A stretch of DNA of 64,000 bases from Sedimentisphaerales bacterium (GTDB lineage: Bacteria; Planctomycetota; Phycisphaerae; Sedimentisphaerales; Anaerobacaceae): assembly GCA_016936075.1 (NCBI GenBank), contig JAFGPS010000134.1, positions 1 through 64,000 on the forward strand, given 5' to 3'. Below are positions 52,470-61,796 of the stretch, piece by piece. Made by a program: the position numbers and the translations under genes. The notes under the pieces were generated by a model, which had not been told where the DNA came from, did not search any database, and was given only the letters and a program-made list of their open reading frames with translations. The stretch's first letter is position 1. Each line of letters starts with the position of its first letter.

Positions 52470-53438
52470 ATGGATGTCACCATCATAATTGTAAACTGGA
52501 ATACCAGGGACCTTCTTCGGGACTGTCTTAATTCGGTTATTGAGCAGACGAAAAAAGTCGAATATGAAATTATCGTTGTCGATAACAATTCGGCAGATGA
52601 TTCAGTTCAAATGGTCAAAGACGATTTTAAGCAAGTGGTTTTAGTGGAAAACACTGATAACCGAGGTTTTGCAGCCGCTAATAATCAGGCTATGAAAATC
52701 GCGAAAGGCAGATATGTATTACTGCTAAATAGTGATACTGTCGTATTGGATGGAGCAATCGAAAAAACAATAGATTTCGCGGATAAAAATTCGGAAGTAG
52801 GAGTGACAGGTTGCAAAGTGTTAAATCCTGACCGCTCATTGCAGCAAACCTGCTTTATGTACCCATCTGTTTTGAATATGTTTTTATCAAGTACTTATCT
52901 TTATAAAATATTTCCGAAAAACAAATTCTTTGGGCGAGAACAAATGACATGGTGGGACAGGAACGATACTCGCGAGGTTGACGTTGTCACCGGATGCTTC
53001 ATGCTTGTCAGAAAAGACGCAATTGAAAAAGTCGGCTTGATGGATGAAGACTACTTCATATACGGCGAAGAAACAGACTGGTGTTTCAGGTTCAAAAAAA
53101 GCGGCTGGAAAATTATGTTTACTCCCGTTGGCCAGATTATTCATTATGGCGGCCAAAGCACATCACAGGTAAAAGCGGAAATGGTTTTGCAATTGCGAGG
53201 TAGTATACTTTTATTCATAAAAAAACATAAAGGCGTTTTGTCACACATATTGGCAAGATTCTTTGTTGCTTTGTTTTTCTTTTTGCGTGTTCCATATTGG
53301 TTCCTAAAGGGAATTACGCGAAAAGGACTTTGGCGAGAGTCGATACGAACAGCTACTGTTTACGCATCAGGTGGTTTTAACTGCCTGTTTAACTGGGAGA
53401 AACTATTAATCAAAAATCCTGTAGATAAGGGCATCTAA
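52470..53438 (+). CDS. Family 2 glycosyltransferase (rhamnosyltransferase-like)
   Basis: 322 residues with the GT2 start VTIIIVNWNTRDLLRDCLNSV, VVDNNSADDS, GFAAANNQAM, LLLNSDT (DxD-like), and VTGCFMLVRKDA then MDEDYFIYGEETDWCFR, typical of rhamnosyl- and similar transferases. A C-terminal membrane-near helix (ARFFVALFFFLRVPYWFLK) is present. The acceptor is unknown. Confidence 0.9.
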   Translation: MDVTIIIVNWNTRDLLRDCLNSVIEQTKKVEYEIIVVDNNSADDSVQMVKDDFKQVVLVENTDNRGFAAANNQAMKIAKGRYVLLLNSDTVVLDGAIEKTIDFADKNSEVGVTGCKVLNPDRSLQQTCFMYPSVLNMFLSSTYLYKIFPKNKFFGREQMTWWDRNDTREVDVVTGCFMLVRKDAIEKVGLMDEDYFIYGEETDWCFRFKKSGWKIMFTPVGQIIHYGGQSTSQVKAEMVLQLRGSILLFIKKHKGVLSHILARFFVALFFFLRVPYWFLKGITRKGLWRESIRTATVYASGGFNCLFNWEKLLIKNPVDKGI

Positions 53439-53454
53439 TAAAATGAATTTTATG

Positions 53455-53544
53455 GATGGCAGCCTCATCCTGATTGTTTTTATCAGGAGGGGATGATAAA
53501 CTCATATCAAACCATCCCCAAGCTTCGCTTGAGGCTGCCACCCT
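53455..53544. repeat. 90-nt four-way-junction (cloverleaf) palindromic element
   Basis: An outer stem (53455-53468 with 53531-53544, 13 of 14 pairs) encloses three hairpins that follow one another with no unpaired bases between them. They are TCCTGAT/ATCAGGA (53469-53489), GGGGATG/CATCCCC (53490-53520) and AAGC-TTC-GCTT (53521-53531). It lies between two glycosyltransferase genes. It is not a tRNA: there is no T-arm or anticodon-arm consensus. The rest of 53439-53598 is AT-rich. Confidence 0.85.
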
Positions 53545-53598
53545 TAACAAGATAATGAATATTATTAGGAAATTTAAAAACATAATATTTCCAACAAA

Positions 53599-54768
53599 AT
53601 GAATCATACCGATGAAATTAATGTGTTGTGTTTCGGCGGCGAGGACTGGTGGTATCATAATCGCGGGCATACCGATATGCAATTGATGCGCCGCTTTGCT
53701 AAAAAGGGGACTGTGCTTTACGTAAACTCAATTGTAATGCAGAAGTTGAATCTCGGCCATAGCAGAAAATTTGTTCAAAGACTGGTTCGAAAAGCGAAAA
53801 GTATTTTTACCGGCCTGAAAAAAACTGAGGAAGGCTTCTGGGTATATAGTCCTTTTTCTCTGCCGGTGCAGCACATTAAAATACTGAAACCTTTGAATGA
53901 AATGCTTTTAAGGTTACAAATCAAATATGTCACACGTAAAATTGGTCTTGTGTCACCTGTTGTCTGGGTTGCTTGTCCTCCAGCTTGTGATATGGCGATA
54001 AAGATGAAGAAGAAAAAGCTGGTTTATCAGCGAACTGATCGCTTCGAGGATTTTCCAAATGTTGATATCGAATTGATAAAGAGCTTCGACAGCAAGCTTA
54101 AGAAGAACGCTGATTTAACAATATATGTAAACGAGGCACTGTTTCAGGATGAAGCGGACCAATGCAGGAAGGCATCCTATCTCGATCATGGAGTGGATTT
54201 TGATATGTTTTCTGGTCCGGTAAAAAGCGATTCCGAACCTTCGGATTTAGTTTCAATTCCGAAGCCCAGATTAGGTTTTATCGGAAGTATAGATGATTGC
54301 AATCCTGATATAGATTTTTTGGGAAAGGTCTCTCAAATAATGCCCGATATCTCATTTGTAATGGTAGGCAGAGAGCAGATGGATTGTTCTGCTTTTAAGG
54401 GCCGGGAAAACGTCTGGATGCTTGGACAAAAGCAATACGAACTCGTTCCTGAATATGGGAAACGATTCGACGTTTTATTATTGCCGTTAAAGCAAACCAA
54501 ATGGGCCGAAGCAGTTAATCCTCTGAAACTTAAAGAGTACCTGGCGATGGGAAAACCGGTAGTTAGTACGCCTTTTCCGGAATTAAAAAAATATAGTGAT
54601 GTCGTATATACAGCGGATACTCCTGATGCATTTGCAGGATGTATACGAACGGCATTATCGGAAGATAATCCGGAATTAATCCGGAAAAGGCGTGAAAAAG
54701 TAAAGGATTCATCGTGGGACAGCAAGGCGGCGGCAGTACTTAAAAAACTATTCCCAAACGAGTTGTAA
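53599..54768 (+). CDS. Glycosyltransferase (GT-B fold, GT4-like)
   Basis: 389 residues: INVLCFGGEDWWYHNRGHTDMQ near the N-terminus, VVWVACPPACDMAI and RTDRFEDFP in the first Rossmann half, RLGFIGSIDDCNPDIDFLGKV in the second. The donor-binding C-terminal region is PLKLKEYLAMGKPVVSTPFPEL, the E-x7-E-type of GT4. The product is unknown. Confidence 0.85.
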   Translation: MNHTDEINVLCFGGEDWWYHNRGHTDMQLMRRFAKKGTVLYVNSIVMQKLNLGHSRKFVQRLVRKAKSIFTGLKKTEEGFWVYSPFSLPVQHIKILKPLNEMLLRLQIKYVTRKIGLVSPVVWVACPPACDMAIKMKKKKLVYQRTDRFEDFPNVDIELIKSFDSKLKKNADLTIYVNEALFQDEADQCRKASYLDHGVDFDMFSGPVKSDSEPSDLVSIPKPRLGFIGSIDDCNPDIDFLGKVSQIMPDISFVMVGREQMDCSAFKGRENVWMLGQKQYELVPEYGKRFDVLLLPLKQTKWAEAVNPLKLKEYLAMGKPVVSTPFPELKKYSDVVYTADTPDAFAGCIRTALSEDNPELIRKRREKVKDSSWDSKAAAVLKKLFPNEL

Positions 54769-54792
54769 TCAGGAATAGGATATTGGAGTGGT

Positions 54793-55251
54793 ATGAAAAA
54801 GAAAAAGATATGCCTTGCCGCTTCCGGCGGAGGTCATTTAACAGAGTTATTGAGACTCTCGGATAGCTGGCAAAGTTATAGTACATTCTTCGTTACTACA
54901 GTTCCTGTTGTTCAGGATGAGCTTAAAGGTTCAGGTGAAGTGTATGTTGTCGGTGAATGTAACAGAAATAATATCGGACTTGTTTTTATTGTTCTATTAA
55001 GATGTATAAAAATAATTTTGAAAGAAAGACCAGACATTGTAATAAGTACGGGAGCAGCGGCGGGATGTATGATTTGCTTCCTTGCCAAAATTCTGGGAGC
55101 TAAAATTGTCTGGATAGATAGTATTACGAACGTGGAAAGAATTTCTCTTTCAGGTAGAATGGTCAGGTATATTGCGGACCTTTTTCTTGTGCAATGGCCT
55201 GAACTATTGTCGAAATATCGGAAAGTGGAATTTGCGGGAACACTAATATGA
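54793..55251 (+). CDS. PssD/Alg14-like membrane-anchoring glycosyltransferase subunit
   Basis: 152 residues: ICLAASGGGHLTELLRL, the Alg14-type ISTGAAAGCMICFLAK and KIVWIDSITNVERISLSGRM. PssD recruits PssE to the membrane to transfer a sugar (in family members GlcNAc or glucuronate) to a lipid-linked intermediate. Its stop overlaps the pssE start by 4 bases (ATGA). Confidence 0.88.
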   Translation: MKKKKICLAASGGGHLTELLRLSDSWQSYSTFFVTTVPVVQDELKGSGEVYVVGECNRNNIGLVFIVLLRCIKIILKERPDIVISTGAAAGCMICFLAKILGAKIVWIDSITNVERISLSGRMVRYIADLFLVQWPELLSKYRKVEFAGTLI

Positions 55252-55739
55252 TTTTTTTGGCCGTTGGAACACAATTTCCTTTTGATCGACTTGTAAAAGC
55301 ACTGGATGAATGTCTGGATAGTGGAATAATCGATGAGGAAATTTTCGGCCAGATAGGCGAATCTTCCTATAAGCCGCGTAATTTTAAATCGATAGATTTC
55401 CTGGGTAAAAAAGAATTCGATAACGCTCTAATGGAAGCTTCTAAAGTAATTGGACACGCAGGGATTGGTATTATAAGAACCGCCTTGGAAAATAATAAAC
55501 CTCTGCTTGTTATGCCAAGACTAAAAAAATATCATGAAGTTGTGCATGACCATCAGGTAGAGATTGCACGGAAATTTGAAAAGCTTGGTCATATACTGGT
55601 AGCTTATTCTGAACAGGAATTGTCAGCGAAAGCTCAGGAACTGAAACGTTTTGTACCAAATAGAAGAGAAGTTCAAATTGACTCTGTCGTCAGAAGAATT
55701 TCAGAGTTCCTTCAGCAGAATAATGAATCCCCAAACTAA
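55248..55739 (+). CDS. PssE/Alg13-like catalytic glycosyltransferase subunit
   Basis: 163 residues: MIFLAVGTQFPFDRLVKALDE, VIGHAGIGIIRTALENNKPLLVMPRLKKYHEVVHDHQ, the UDP-sugar binding C-terminal half of GT28. It works with the preceding PssD-like protein. The last 17 bases overlap the next gene. Confidence 0.9.
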   Translation: MIFLAVGTQFPFDRLVKALDECLDSGIIDEEIFGQIGESSYKPRNFKSIDFLGKKEFDNALMEASKVIGHAGIGIIRTALENNKPLLVMPRLKKYHEVVHDHQVEIARKFEKLGHILVAYSEQELSAKAQELKRFVPNRREVQIDSVVRRISEFLQQNNESPN

Positions 55740-57708
55740 TACATTTTCAAAACAAAACATAAAAGTGCTTATTCTTGCCGGTGGATATGACTTTGGAAGG
55801 TGTGCTTTGGCTACAAGTTTACCTGTACCTTTATGGCCTCTCAATGGCCGAGCATCGATTGAGCACTTATTAGAGAATCTGGCAGATCAGGAGATAAAGC
55901 ATGTTGTTATACTTCCCGGTCCAAATCAGTCCTTTTTCACTAAATCACTACAGATGGATAATCGTATTGAGATAGAGTATTTAGTTGAACCTTTACCAGT
56001 AGGAACGGCCGGGAGTATTCGCGAAGCTGGTAAAGATACAGATAAGTCATTATTTATATTATTACCGGCAAGCATGATATGTCCTCCTGATATTGATTTG
56101 CTGATAAATGAACATATAAAAGGCAACGCCGATTTGACAGTTGTTCTTGAGACAGTAAATTCAGACAATTGCGAAAGAGAAGGGCAAGCCTGCGGAATAT
56201 TTATTTGCGAACGTTCTGTTTTGGAATTAATACCTCAAGGTGGTTATTCTGATATCAAGGAAGGATTAATTCCGAAAATGCTCCAGGCCGGAAGGAATGT
56301 ACATGCAGTGACATTATCCCACCGGACAGGTAATTTCCGTGATTGCCGGGAATATCTTCAGGCAGTATCCAATAATATCGAAGGTATTGCAAAATTGAAT
56401 AATACCGAACATTGTGAAAGTAATGATTTATATAATCTATGGACGGGAGCAGAAGTAAAAATCAACCCATCCGCGAGAATTGCTGGAAATGTTATTCTCA
56501 TGGATAATGTTCATATTTCAGAAGGAGCGGTTGTAATCGGTCCGAGCGTAATCGGAAAGAATGTCACTGTAGGAAAAAACAGCGTTGTTGTGAATAGTAT
56601 AGTTTGGGATAATTCAGTTATCAATTCAAATTGTTATGTCGAACATAGTATTCTGGATTATAACTCTCATCTATATTCTCATGCAAATATTACAGGAAAT
56701 TGCATAGCATCCGGAACAAGAGAAACTGCAAAAGTTATAAGGGGTGATTTAAAGAACACCACAAAAAAAAGACATAAAACGTTACAACACATATCTGTGA
56801 GAATTAAATATGGATTTCATAAGATATTTGGAATGTGTACACAGAAAAACCTGAAATATCTTGCTCCATTATTGCTATCCATTGCTTTTTTATGGTCATA
56901 TTGGGCGGGTATCAGAGACCTTTGGAATATATGGCTGCAAAGCGATGAATATTCTTCAGGCTTGCTGGTTCCTTTTATCGCCGGATATATTATATGGCTC
57001 AGGAGAAAGGAAATCTTGAGTGTACCTGTAAAGCCTTCGATTTGGGGTTTGTTCCTTTTTATATTAGCTCAGGCAATGAGATTATTCGGATTATTTTTTC
57101 TATTCGGTTCTGCAGAAAGAATCTCTATCGTTTTTAGTATTGCGGCGATAGTTTTACTTTTATTCGGTTGGAAACTATTAATGAAAGTGTCAACCGTAAT
57201 TTTATTTTTATTTCTTATGCTTCCATGGCCAAACCGTATTCATGCGGCTGTGTCACTGCCTCTGCAGCAGGTTTCAACTGCTTCTGCGGTATTTTGTCTC
57301 GAAGTATTAGGTTTCGATATTCTACGTGAAGGAAATGTTATACATATTGGAAATGCGGTAGTTGCTGTCGCAGAAGCATGTAACGGCCTTAGAATGATTA
57401 CTGCCTTTTTTGTAATTACAGGACTGGTAGCGCTGTTAGTCAATAGAACATGGTGGGAGAAACTTATTGTACTGATTTCAAGTGTGCCCGTGGCATTTTT
57501 ATGTAACACTCTGAGATTGGCAATAACTGCAATAATATTTACATGGATTAAAGGTCCGTATTGGGAAAAAATATTTCATGATTTCGGTGGGTACGCCATG
57601 ATGCCATTGGCACTTGGTTTTATTGTTGGAGAGCTTTGGCTTATTGACAAGCTGACAATAGTTCCTGAAGAGAAGAAAGAAATCATAATAGAAAGACAAA
57701 AAAGATAA
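55723..57708 (+). CDS. Nucleotidyltransferase/left-handed beta-helix domain fused to an exosortase
   Basis: 661 residues. The N-terminal ~230 residues look like a sugar nucleotidyltransferase (VLILAGGYDFGRC, VILPGPNQSFFTKS, YLVEPLPVGTAGS), but the activating GTR of the LAGGxGTR loop is missing. A left-handed beta-helix follows (about 245-350). Residues ~360-650 are an exosortase with about eight membrane helices: EACNGLRM (C553), NTLRLA (R598) and FHDFGGYAMMP (H619), the Cys-Arg-His triad. Exosortases cut and anchor PEP-CTERM-type proteins. No PEP-CTERM substrate gene is seen here. The start at 55723 overlaps pssE. Confidence 0.85.
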   Translation: MNPQTNTFSKQNIKVLILAGGYDFGRCALATSLPVPLWPLNGRASIEHLLENLADQEIKHVVILPGPNQSFFTKSLQMDNRIEIEYLVEPLPVGTAGSIREAGKDTDKSLFILLPASMICPPDIDLLINEHIKGNADLTVVLETVNSDNCEREGQACGIFICERSVLELIPQGGYSDIKEGLIPKMLQAGRNVHAVTLSHRTGNFRDCREYLQAVSNNIEGIAKLNNTEHCESNDLYNLWTGAEVKINPSARIAGNVILMDNVHISEGAVVIGPSVIGKNVTVGKNSVVVNSIVWDNSVINSNCYVEHSILDYNSHLYSHANITGNCIASGTRETAKVIRGDLKNTTKKRHKTLQHISVRIKYGFHKIFGMCTQKNLKYLAPLLLSIAFLWSYWAGIRDLWNIWLQSDEYSSGLLVPFIAGYIIWLRRKEILSVPVKPSIWGLFLFILAQAMRLFGLFFLFGSAERISIVFSIAAIVLLLFGWKLLMKVSTVILFLFLMLPWPNRIHAAVSLPLQQVSTASAVFCLEVLGFDILREGNVIHIGNAVVAVAEACNGLRMITAFFVITGLVALLVNRTWWEKLIVLISSVPVAFLCNTLRLAITAIIFTWIKGPYWEKIFHDFGGYAMMPLALGFIVGELWLIDKLTIVPEEKKEIIIERQKR

Positions 57709-57778
57709 GAAGTTATTGTATAAATAATTTTCGTATATAGTGAAAATCAAATTATAAAATAATTTGGGAGATAAACGA

Positions 57779-60055
57779 ATGAACGATTTAGAAAAGCAAG
57801 ATGATCAGATTTTAGAAAGTGATATTGTTAATATAGATGTCCCTGACGAATCTGAGACAGAAACGCCTAATTTTTTGGCAGGTGTATTACGACGCTGGCA
57901 TATTGCATTATTGACATTTTTTGTGATTTGTCTTATTGGATTACCGGCAATCTGGTTATTGATTAAACCTGTTTATGTTGTAACCGGATCTATCAGAATC
58001 GCTCCGATCCTGGAAGATATTTTAACTTCTGCCAGGGATAGAGGAGATATTTCGGATTATCAGAGTTTTATGAATACACAGGTAGAAATGATTACCAGCA
58101 CACAGGTTGTCGATAGGGTGGCAGATAATTTAAAAGATTCCAATCTTTCTTTCTTTCGAGTTAATTCAAATGGAGTAATTTCGAAAATCAAACAGAAGCT
58201 GGAAGGGACACAAATTAATCGTGAACCGGCATGGATATTAAAGCAGGCACTATTCAATGGGAGAATTAAAGTTGCTGCGCCTCGTGGTAAGGAATTAATA
58301 GAGATAAGCATGAAAAGAAGCGAGAGCGCCGAATCGATCAGGATTGTCAATTCTTTTATCAATGCTTTTATGACAGTAGGTGTTTCATATTCAACACAGG
58401 AAGAGGATAGAAATCTGGGAATTCTTCGTGACCAAAGGAAAGTTATTAATCAGGAGATTGAAGATTTAAGGCAAAGTATTTATATGATGGCAAAAGAATA
58501 TGGGACAGAGAAGCTGGACTCAAGACAGAATTTGATGATGAGAAGGCTCGAAAGTCTGAATGCCGAATTAATACAGATAGAAAAGGGGAAAAATAATCTC
58601 GAAGCTCAGATTAAACTTCTTGAAAGAGATTCTGATGATCCGATTCCGCCTGACGAAGCAATGAAGATGAAAATGGAATATATAAATGGAGATAACTCTG
58701 TCGCGAAATTTGAAAAAGAAATCGCTGATTTGGAGCAAACTGTCATCATTGCGGAAAAAACACTGACTCCGCAGCATCCAGACTATATCCTGCAGACTGA
58801 ATTACTCGAGTTATACAAGAAAAATCTCGAACATATGAAAACAGAAGTTGGATTAGAATTTGATAAGATACTCGAAGAAGAAAAAGAAAAATCCAATGTA
58901 GCAAAACTCGAAAAGACGAGAACATCATTAAAACATCTGGAAGAGTACGAATTGCGGCTTAAAGAAATGATTACAAGAGAAGATGGAGACGCAATAGAAA
59001 TAGGGCGGCTCGGACTTGAAATTCAAAACAAACAGGAAGATCTGGCAATGAAGAAGGCATGGCTTGATACGATTCTCGAGAGAATACAGGACCTGGAATT
59101 ACAGCAGAAACGACCTGCAAGAATTTCAGTGTGGCGAAATGCAGATATTGTTAATGTTGTGGATAAACGTGTAAAACTAACATTCGGAGTAATTCTTGGT
59201 GGATTGGCTTGCGGTGCGTGGCTGGCATTTTTGAGGGACCGTGCGGATAAGAAACTTCGTCTGCCTGAAGATGCCGCAAAACGTATAGGTATAAGAGTTA
59301 TTGGAACAACAACAAGCATGTATGCTGTTAAGTCGTCACTTTTGCCTGAGCAGATAATTGATGATTACCAGACAATACGTGCCAATCTATCTTTAATTAA
59401 CGGCCATGAAATACCTCATGTACTGGTCGTTACAAGCCCTTCGATGAGAGAAGGAAAGACTACTTTCTCGGTTAATCTGGCTACAAGTCTGGCAGAGGCG
59501 GGAAAGAAAGTACTTCTTATTGACGGTGACTTGAGAAAACCTGACGTTGGAAAACTTCTTAACCTTCCGAAAGATACAAAGGGAATTCAGGATGTACTAA
59601 GCGGAATACCTTTTGAACATGCAGTCCAGGCGATAACAACTTCGGGACTTGATGTACTGGCTGCTGATTTCTATGATCATAGTGATGGTTATGAGCTTTT
59701 AGCTAAGCCGCAAACCGCAGAACGTATAAGGAATATCAGTAACAAATATGATCATGTAATTATTGATACTCCTCCTGTTCTATATTTTCCTGATGCTATG
59801 ATTTGGTCAAAAATGGCTAATGCTGCTGTATTGACAAGTTTTGCAGGACAAACAACATTGCCTGAATTAAAAGAAGCTAATGAAAGAATGCTTAAGGCTA
59901 ATGCTAAAGTGCTGGGTTGTATTGTAAGCAGTGTTGAAGCTGAAAATAGTTATTATCACCATAGTGCCGCTTATTATGCACAAAATGCGAGAGCCAGACG
60001 AGCAAGAAAAAAAGCTTTGCTTTCATTTGAAAAACGTAAAGCAAAAGCAAAATAA
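57779..60055 (+). CDS. Wzc-like polysaccharide co-polymerase/BY-type tyrosine kinase
   Basis: 758 residues. The Wzz-type chain-length domain is bounded by two membrane helices (ALLTFFVICLIGLPAIWLLI at ~45-65, and LTFGVILGGLACGAWLAFL at ~465). A long coiled coil (~210-430) lies between them. The cytoplasmic CpsD/BY-kinase has Walker A REGKTTFS (K560), LLIDGDLRKPDVGK and Walker B HVIIDTPPV. A tyrosine cluster near the C-terminus (ENSYYHHSAAYYAQ) is the expected autophosphorylation site. GGGAG 8 bases upstream supports the ATG at 57779. It regulates polymer length and export. Confidence 0.9.
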   Translation: MNDLEKQDDQILESDIVNIDVPDESETETPNFLAGVLRRWHIALLTFFVICLIGLPAIWLLIKPVYVVTGSIRIAPILEDILTSARDRGDISDYQSFMNTQVEMITSTQVVDRVADNLKDSNLSFFRVNSNGVISKIKQKLEGTQINREPAWILKQALFNGRIKVAAPRGKELIEISMKRSESAESIRIVNSFINAFMTVGVSYSTQEEDRNLGILRDQRKVINQEIEDLRQSIYMMAKEYGTEKLDSRQNLMMRRLESLNAELIQIEKGKNNLEAQIKLLERDSDDPIPPDEAMKMKMEYINGDNSVAKFEKEIADLEQTVIIAEKTLTPQHPDYILQTELLELYKKNLEHMKTEVGLEFDKILEEEKEKSNVAKLEKTRTSLKHLEEYELRLKEMITREDGDAIEIGRLGLEIQNKQEDLAMKKAWLDTILERIQDLELQQKRPARISVWRNADIVNVVDKRVKLTFGVILGGLACGAWLAFLRDRADKKLRLPEDAAKRIGIRVIGTTTSMYAVKSSLLPEQIIDDYQTIRANLSLINGHEIPHVLVVTSPSMREGKTTFSVNLATSLAEAGKKVLLIDGDLRKPDVGKLLNLPKDTKGIQDVLSGIPFEHAVQAITTSGLDVLAADFYDHSDGYELLAKPQTAERIRNISNKYDHVIIDTPPVLYFPDAMIWSKMANAAVLTSFAGQTTLPELKEANERMLKANAKVLGCIVSSVEAENSYYHHSAAYYAQNARARRARKKALLSFEKRKAKAK

Positions 60056-60069
60056 ATATTCTGTTTAAT

Positions 60070-61722
60070 ATGAATTTAATTATCATACATCGAAATAATG
60101 ACCTGAAGGAAAGCGATTGCGAAGACTTTCTACGTTTTGCATGGTCCAGTAATCCATTAGCAAAATTAGTCTTTGATGGTTTTAGCAAATATTCTGCGGT
60201 ACAGGCTGCAAAAACACTCTATGCTTTACCTCAGGACTGGTCTGTTTTAAATAAAGCATGTAAAGACAGGATAATCTCGTATGATAAAAATATTTCCATT
60301 CCTTCGAGTTTCATAGATGGAACTGGTCAGAAGATTGGAAAAAATAAATGGTTCGTTATTTCAAATGGAAGATTCTTCACGAAAATTAATCAAAATCTGC
60401 TTAATCGAGTTATGAATTATATAAAAGCAGACGTTGTATTGATAAATGCCGAGCCTGGTTTGCTTGGTGAACAGGAAAAGATTCGCATGACTGATCAGGG
60501 TAAAGTAGCTGGTTTTCGTCGTCTTTATTCTGATTCGACAAAGCTATGTCCTGTCCCTGATGACTGGCCTGCATTTCTTTTTGTAAAACCGGAATTATTT
60601 AAGAAGATATTAGTTGATAATTCTCTGCCGCTTTCATTTTCAGAAATAATTGAAATATGCAAATCCAATTCACTAAAATTATGTTCTCTTAATGCAGGCG
60701 GCGTAATGCTGGATATTGGAAAAGAAGATTGCCTGCTTGAGTTCAGTAAATGGATTATGAATCAGAAAAAAGATTCGGAACTTCGAAACACATATTCTGT
60801 AAAGATACCGGGTGACTCAAGATTGACGGGAAAAGTACTTCTTGGCAAAAATGTTCGTATTGGTGCGAAAGTACTTATAGCAGGTCCGGCTGTGATTGGT
60901 GATAATTCCGTTATTGAAGAAAACTCTTTAATTTATTCTTCAATTTTGGGTCCTAATGTTGTTGTAAATGCGAATCAGTCTGTTCAAAACAGAATTTGCA
61001 GTGAGCAAGATAAACTAAATGTTATAAATAAAAATAGTAATATTATACAATCGAACAGATTATCGCTTGTGCGAAGTTCTGAAGACTGTTTCCGAAACTG
61101 GCCAAAAATATCTTACCCAGGATTCCTAAAGAGAATAGCGGATATTGTTTTTGCTTTGATTGTCTTAACATTATTCGTTCCTTTGTTTCCTTTTATTGCT
61201 ATTGCGATAAAATTAACGTCACCCGGCCCGGTATTTTATGGTGATAAGCGACAGGGTCTTCATGGTAAGAATTTTCGTTGTCTGAAATTCAGAACCATGA
61301 TTACAGGAGCAAATGAGATACAACAGAAACTTCGTCATGTCAGCCAGGTTGATGGGCCGCAATTTAAAATGGAAGATGATCCTCGAATTAATTTTGTTGG
61401 CAGATTTTTGAGAGAAACATATATTGATGAAATACCTCAGTTTTTAAATGTTTTATTTGGGCAGATGAGTGTAGTGGGCCCGAGACCGTCACCTGAATCA
61501 GAAAATACATTATGCCCATCCTGGCGTGACGCGAGATTATCAGTCAGGCCTGGCATTACGGGATTATGGCAGTTATACAGAACTCGTGAGCCAATGAAAG
61601 ATTTTCAGGAATGGATTTATTATGATACTGAATATGTTAAAAAACTGTCTGTGAAAATGGATTTTAAAGTATGCTTGAAAACAGCACAAAAAATGCTGGA
61701 TACTTTTATCAACCAATTCTAA
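60070..61722 (+). CDS. Polyprenyl-phosphate sugar phosphotransferase with N-terminal beta-helix region
   Basis: 550 residues. The N-terminal ~330 are not a PssY-type membrane region; they look like a transferase-like domain plus a left-handed beta-helix (RLTGKVLLGKNVRIGAKVLI, AGPAVIGDNSVIEENS). Then one membrane helix (IADIVFALIVLTLFVPLFPF) and the WcaJ/CpsE core: GPVFYGDKRQGLHGKNF, KFRTM, DPRINFVGRFLRETYIDEIPQFLNVL, SVVGPRP, VRPGITGLWQ. It transfers the first sugar phosphate to undecaprenyl phosphate. It is 14 bases after the kinase gene. Confidence 0.88.
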   Translation: MNLIIIHRNNDLKESDCEDFLRFAWSSNPLAKLVFDGFSKYSAVQAAKTLYALPQDWSVLNKACKDRIISYDKNISIPSSFIDGTGQKIGKNKWFVISNGRFFTKINQNLLNRVMNYIKADVVLINAEPGLLGEQEKIRMTDQGKVAGFRRLYSDSTKLCPVPDDWPAFLFVKPELFKKILVDNSLPLSFSEIIEICKSNSLKLCSLNAGGVMLDIGKEDCLLEFSKWIMNQKKDSELRNTYSVKIPGDSRLTGKVLLGKNVRIGAKVLIAGPAVIGDNSVIEENSLIYSSILGPNVVVNANQSVQNRICSEQDKLNVINKNSNIIQSNRLSLVRSSEDCFRNWPKISYPGFLKRIADIVFALIVLTLFVPLFPFIAIAIKLTSPGPVFYGDKRQGLHGKNFRCLKFRTMITGANEIQQKLRHVSQVDGPQFKMEDDPRINFVGRFLRETYIDEIPQFLNVLFGQMSVVGPRPSPESENTLCPSWRDARLSVRPGITGLWQLYRTREPMKDFQEWIYYDTEYVKKLSVKMDFKVCLKTAQKMLDTFINQF

Positions 61723-61796
61723 ATGTTGGGAAATATAATAATTAATTTCATTAAGCTTATTACAAGTCTGAATATAAAAATAAAAAGGAGATCAAC

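Noticed and set aside
53455-53544. tRNA gene, because of the cloverleaf shape
   Set aside because: There is no GGTTCGAATCC-like T arm, no D-arm consensus and the outer stem is too long.
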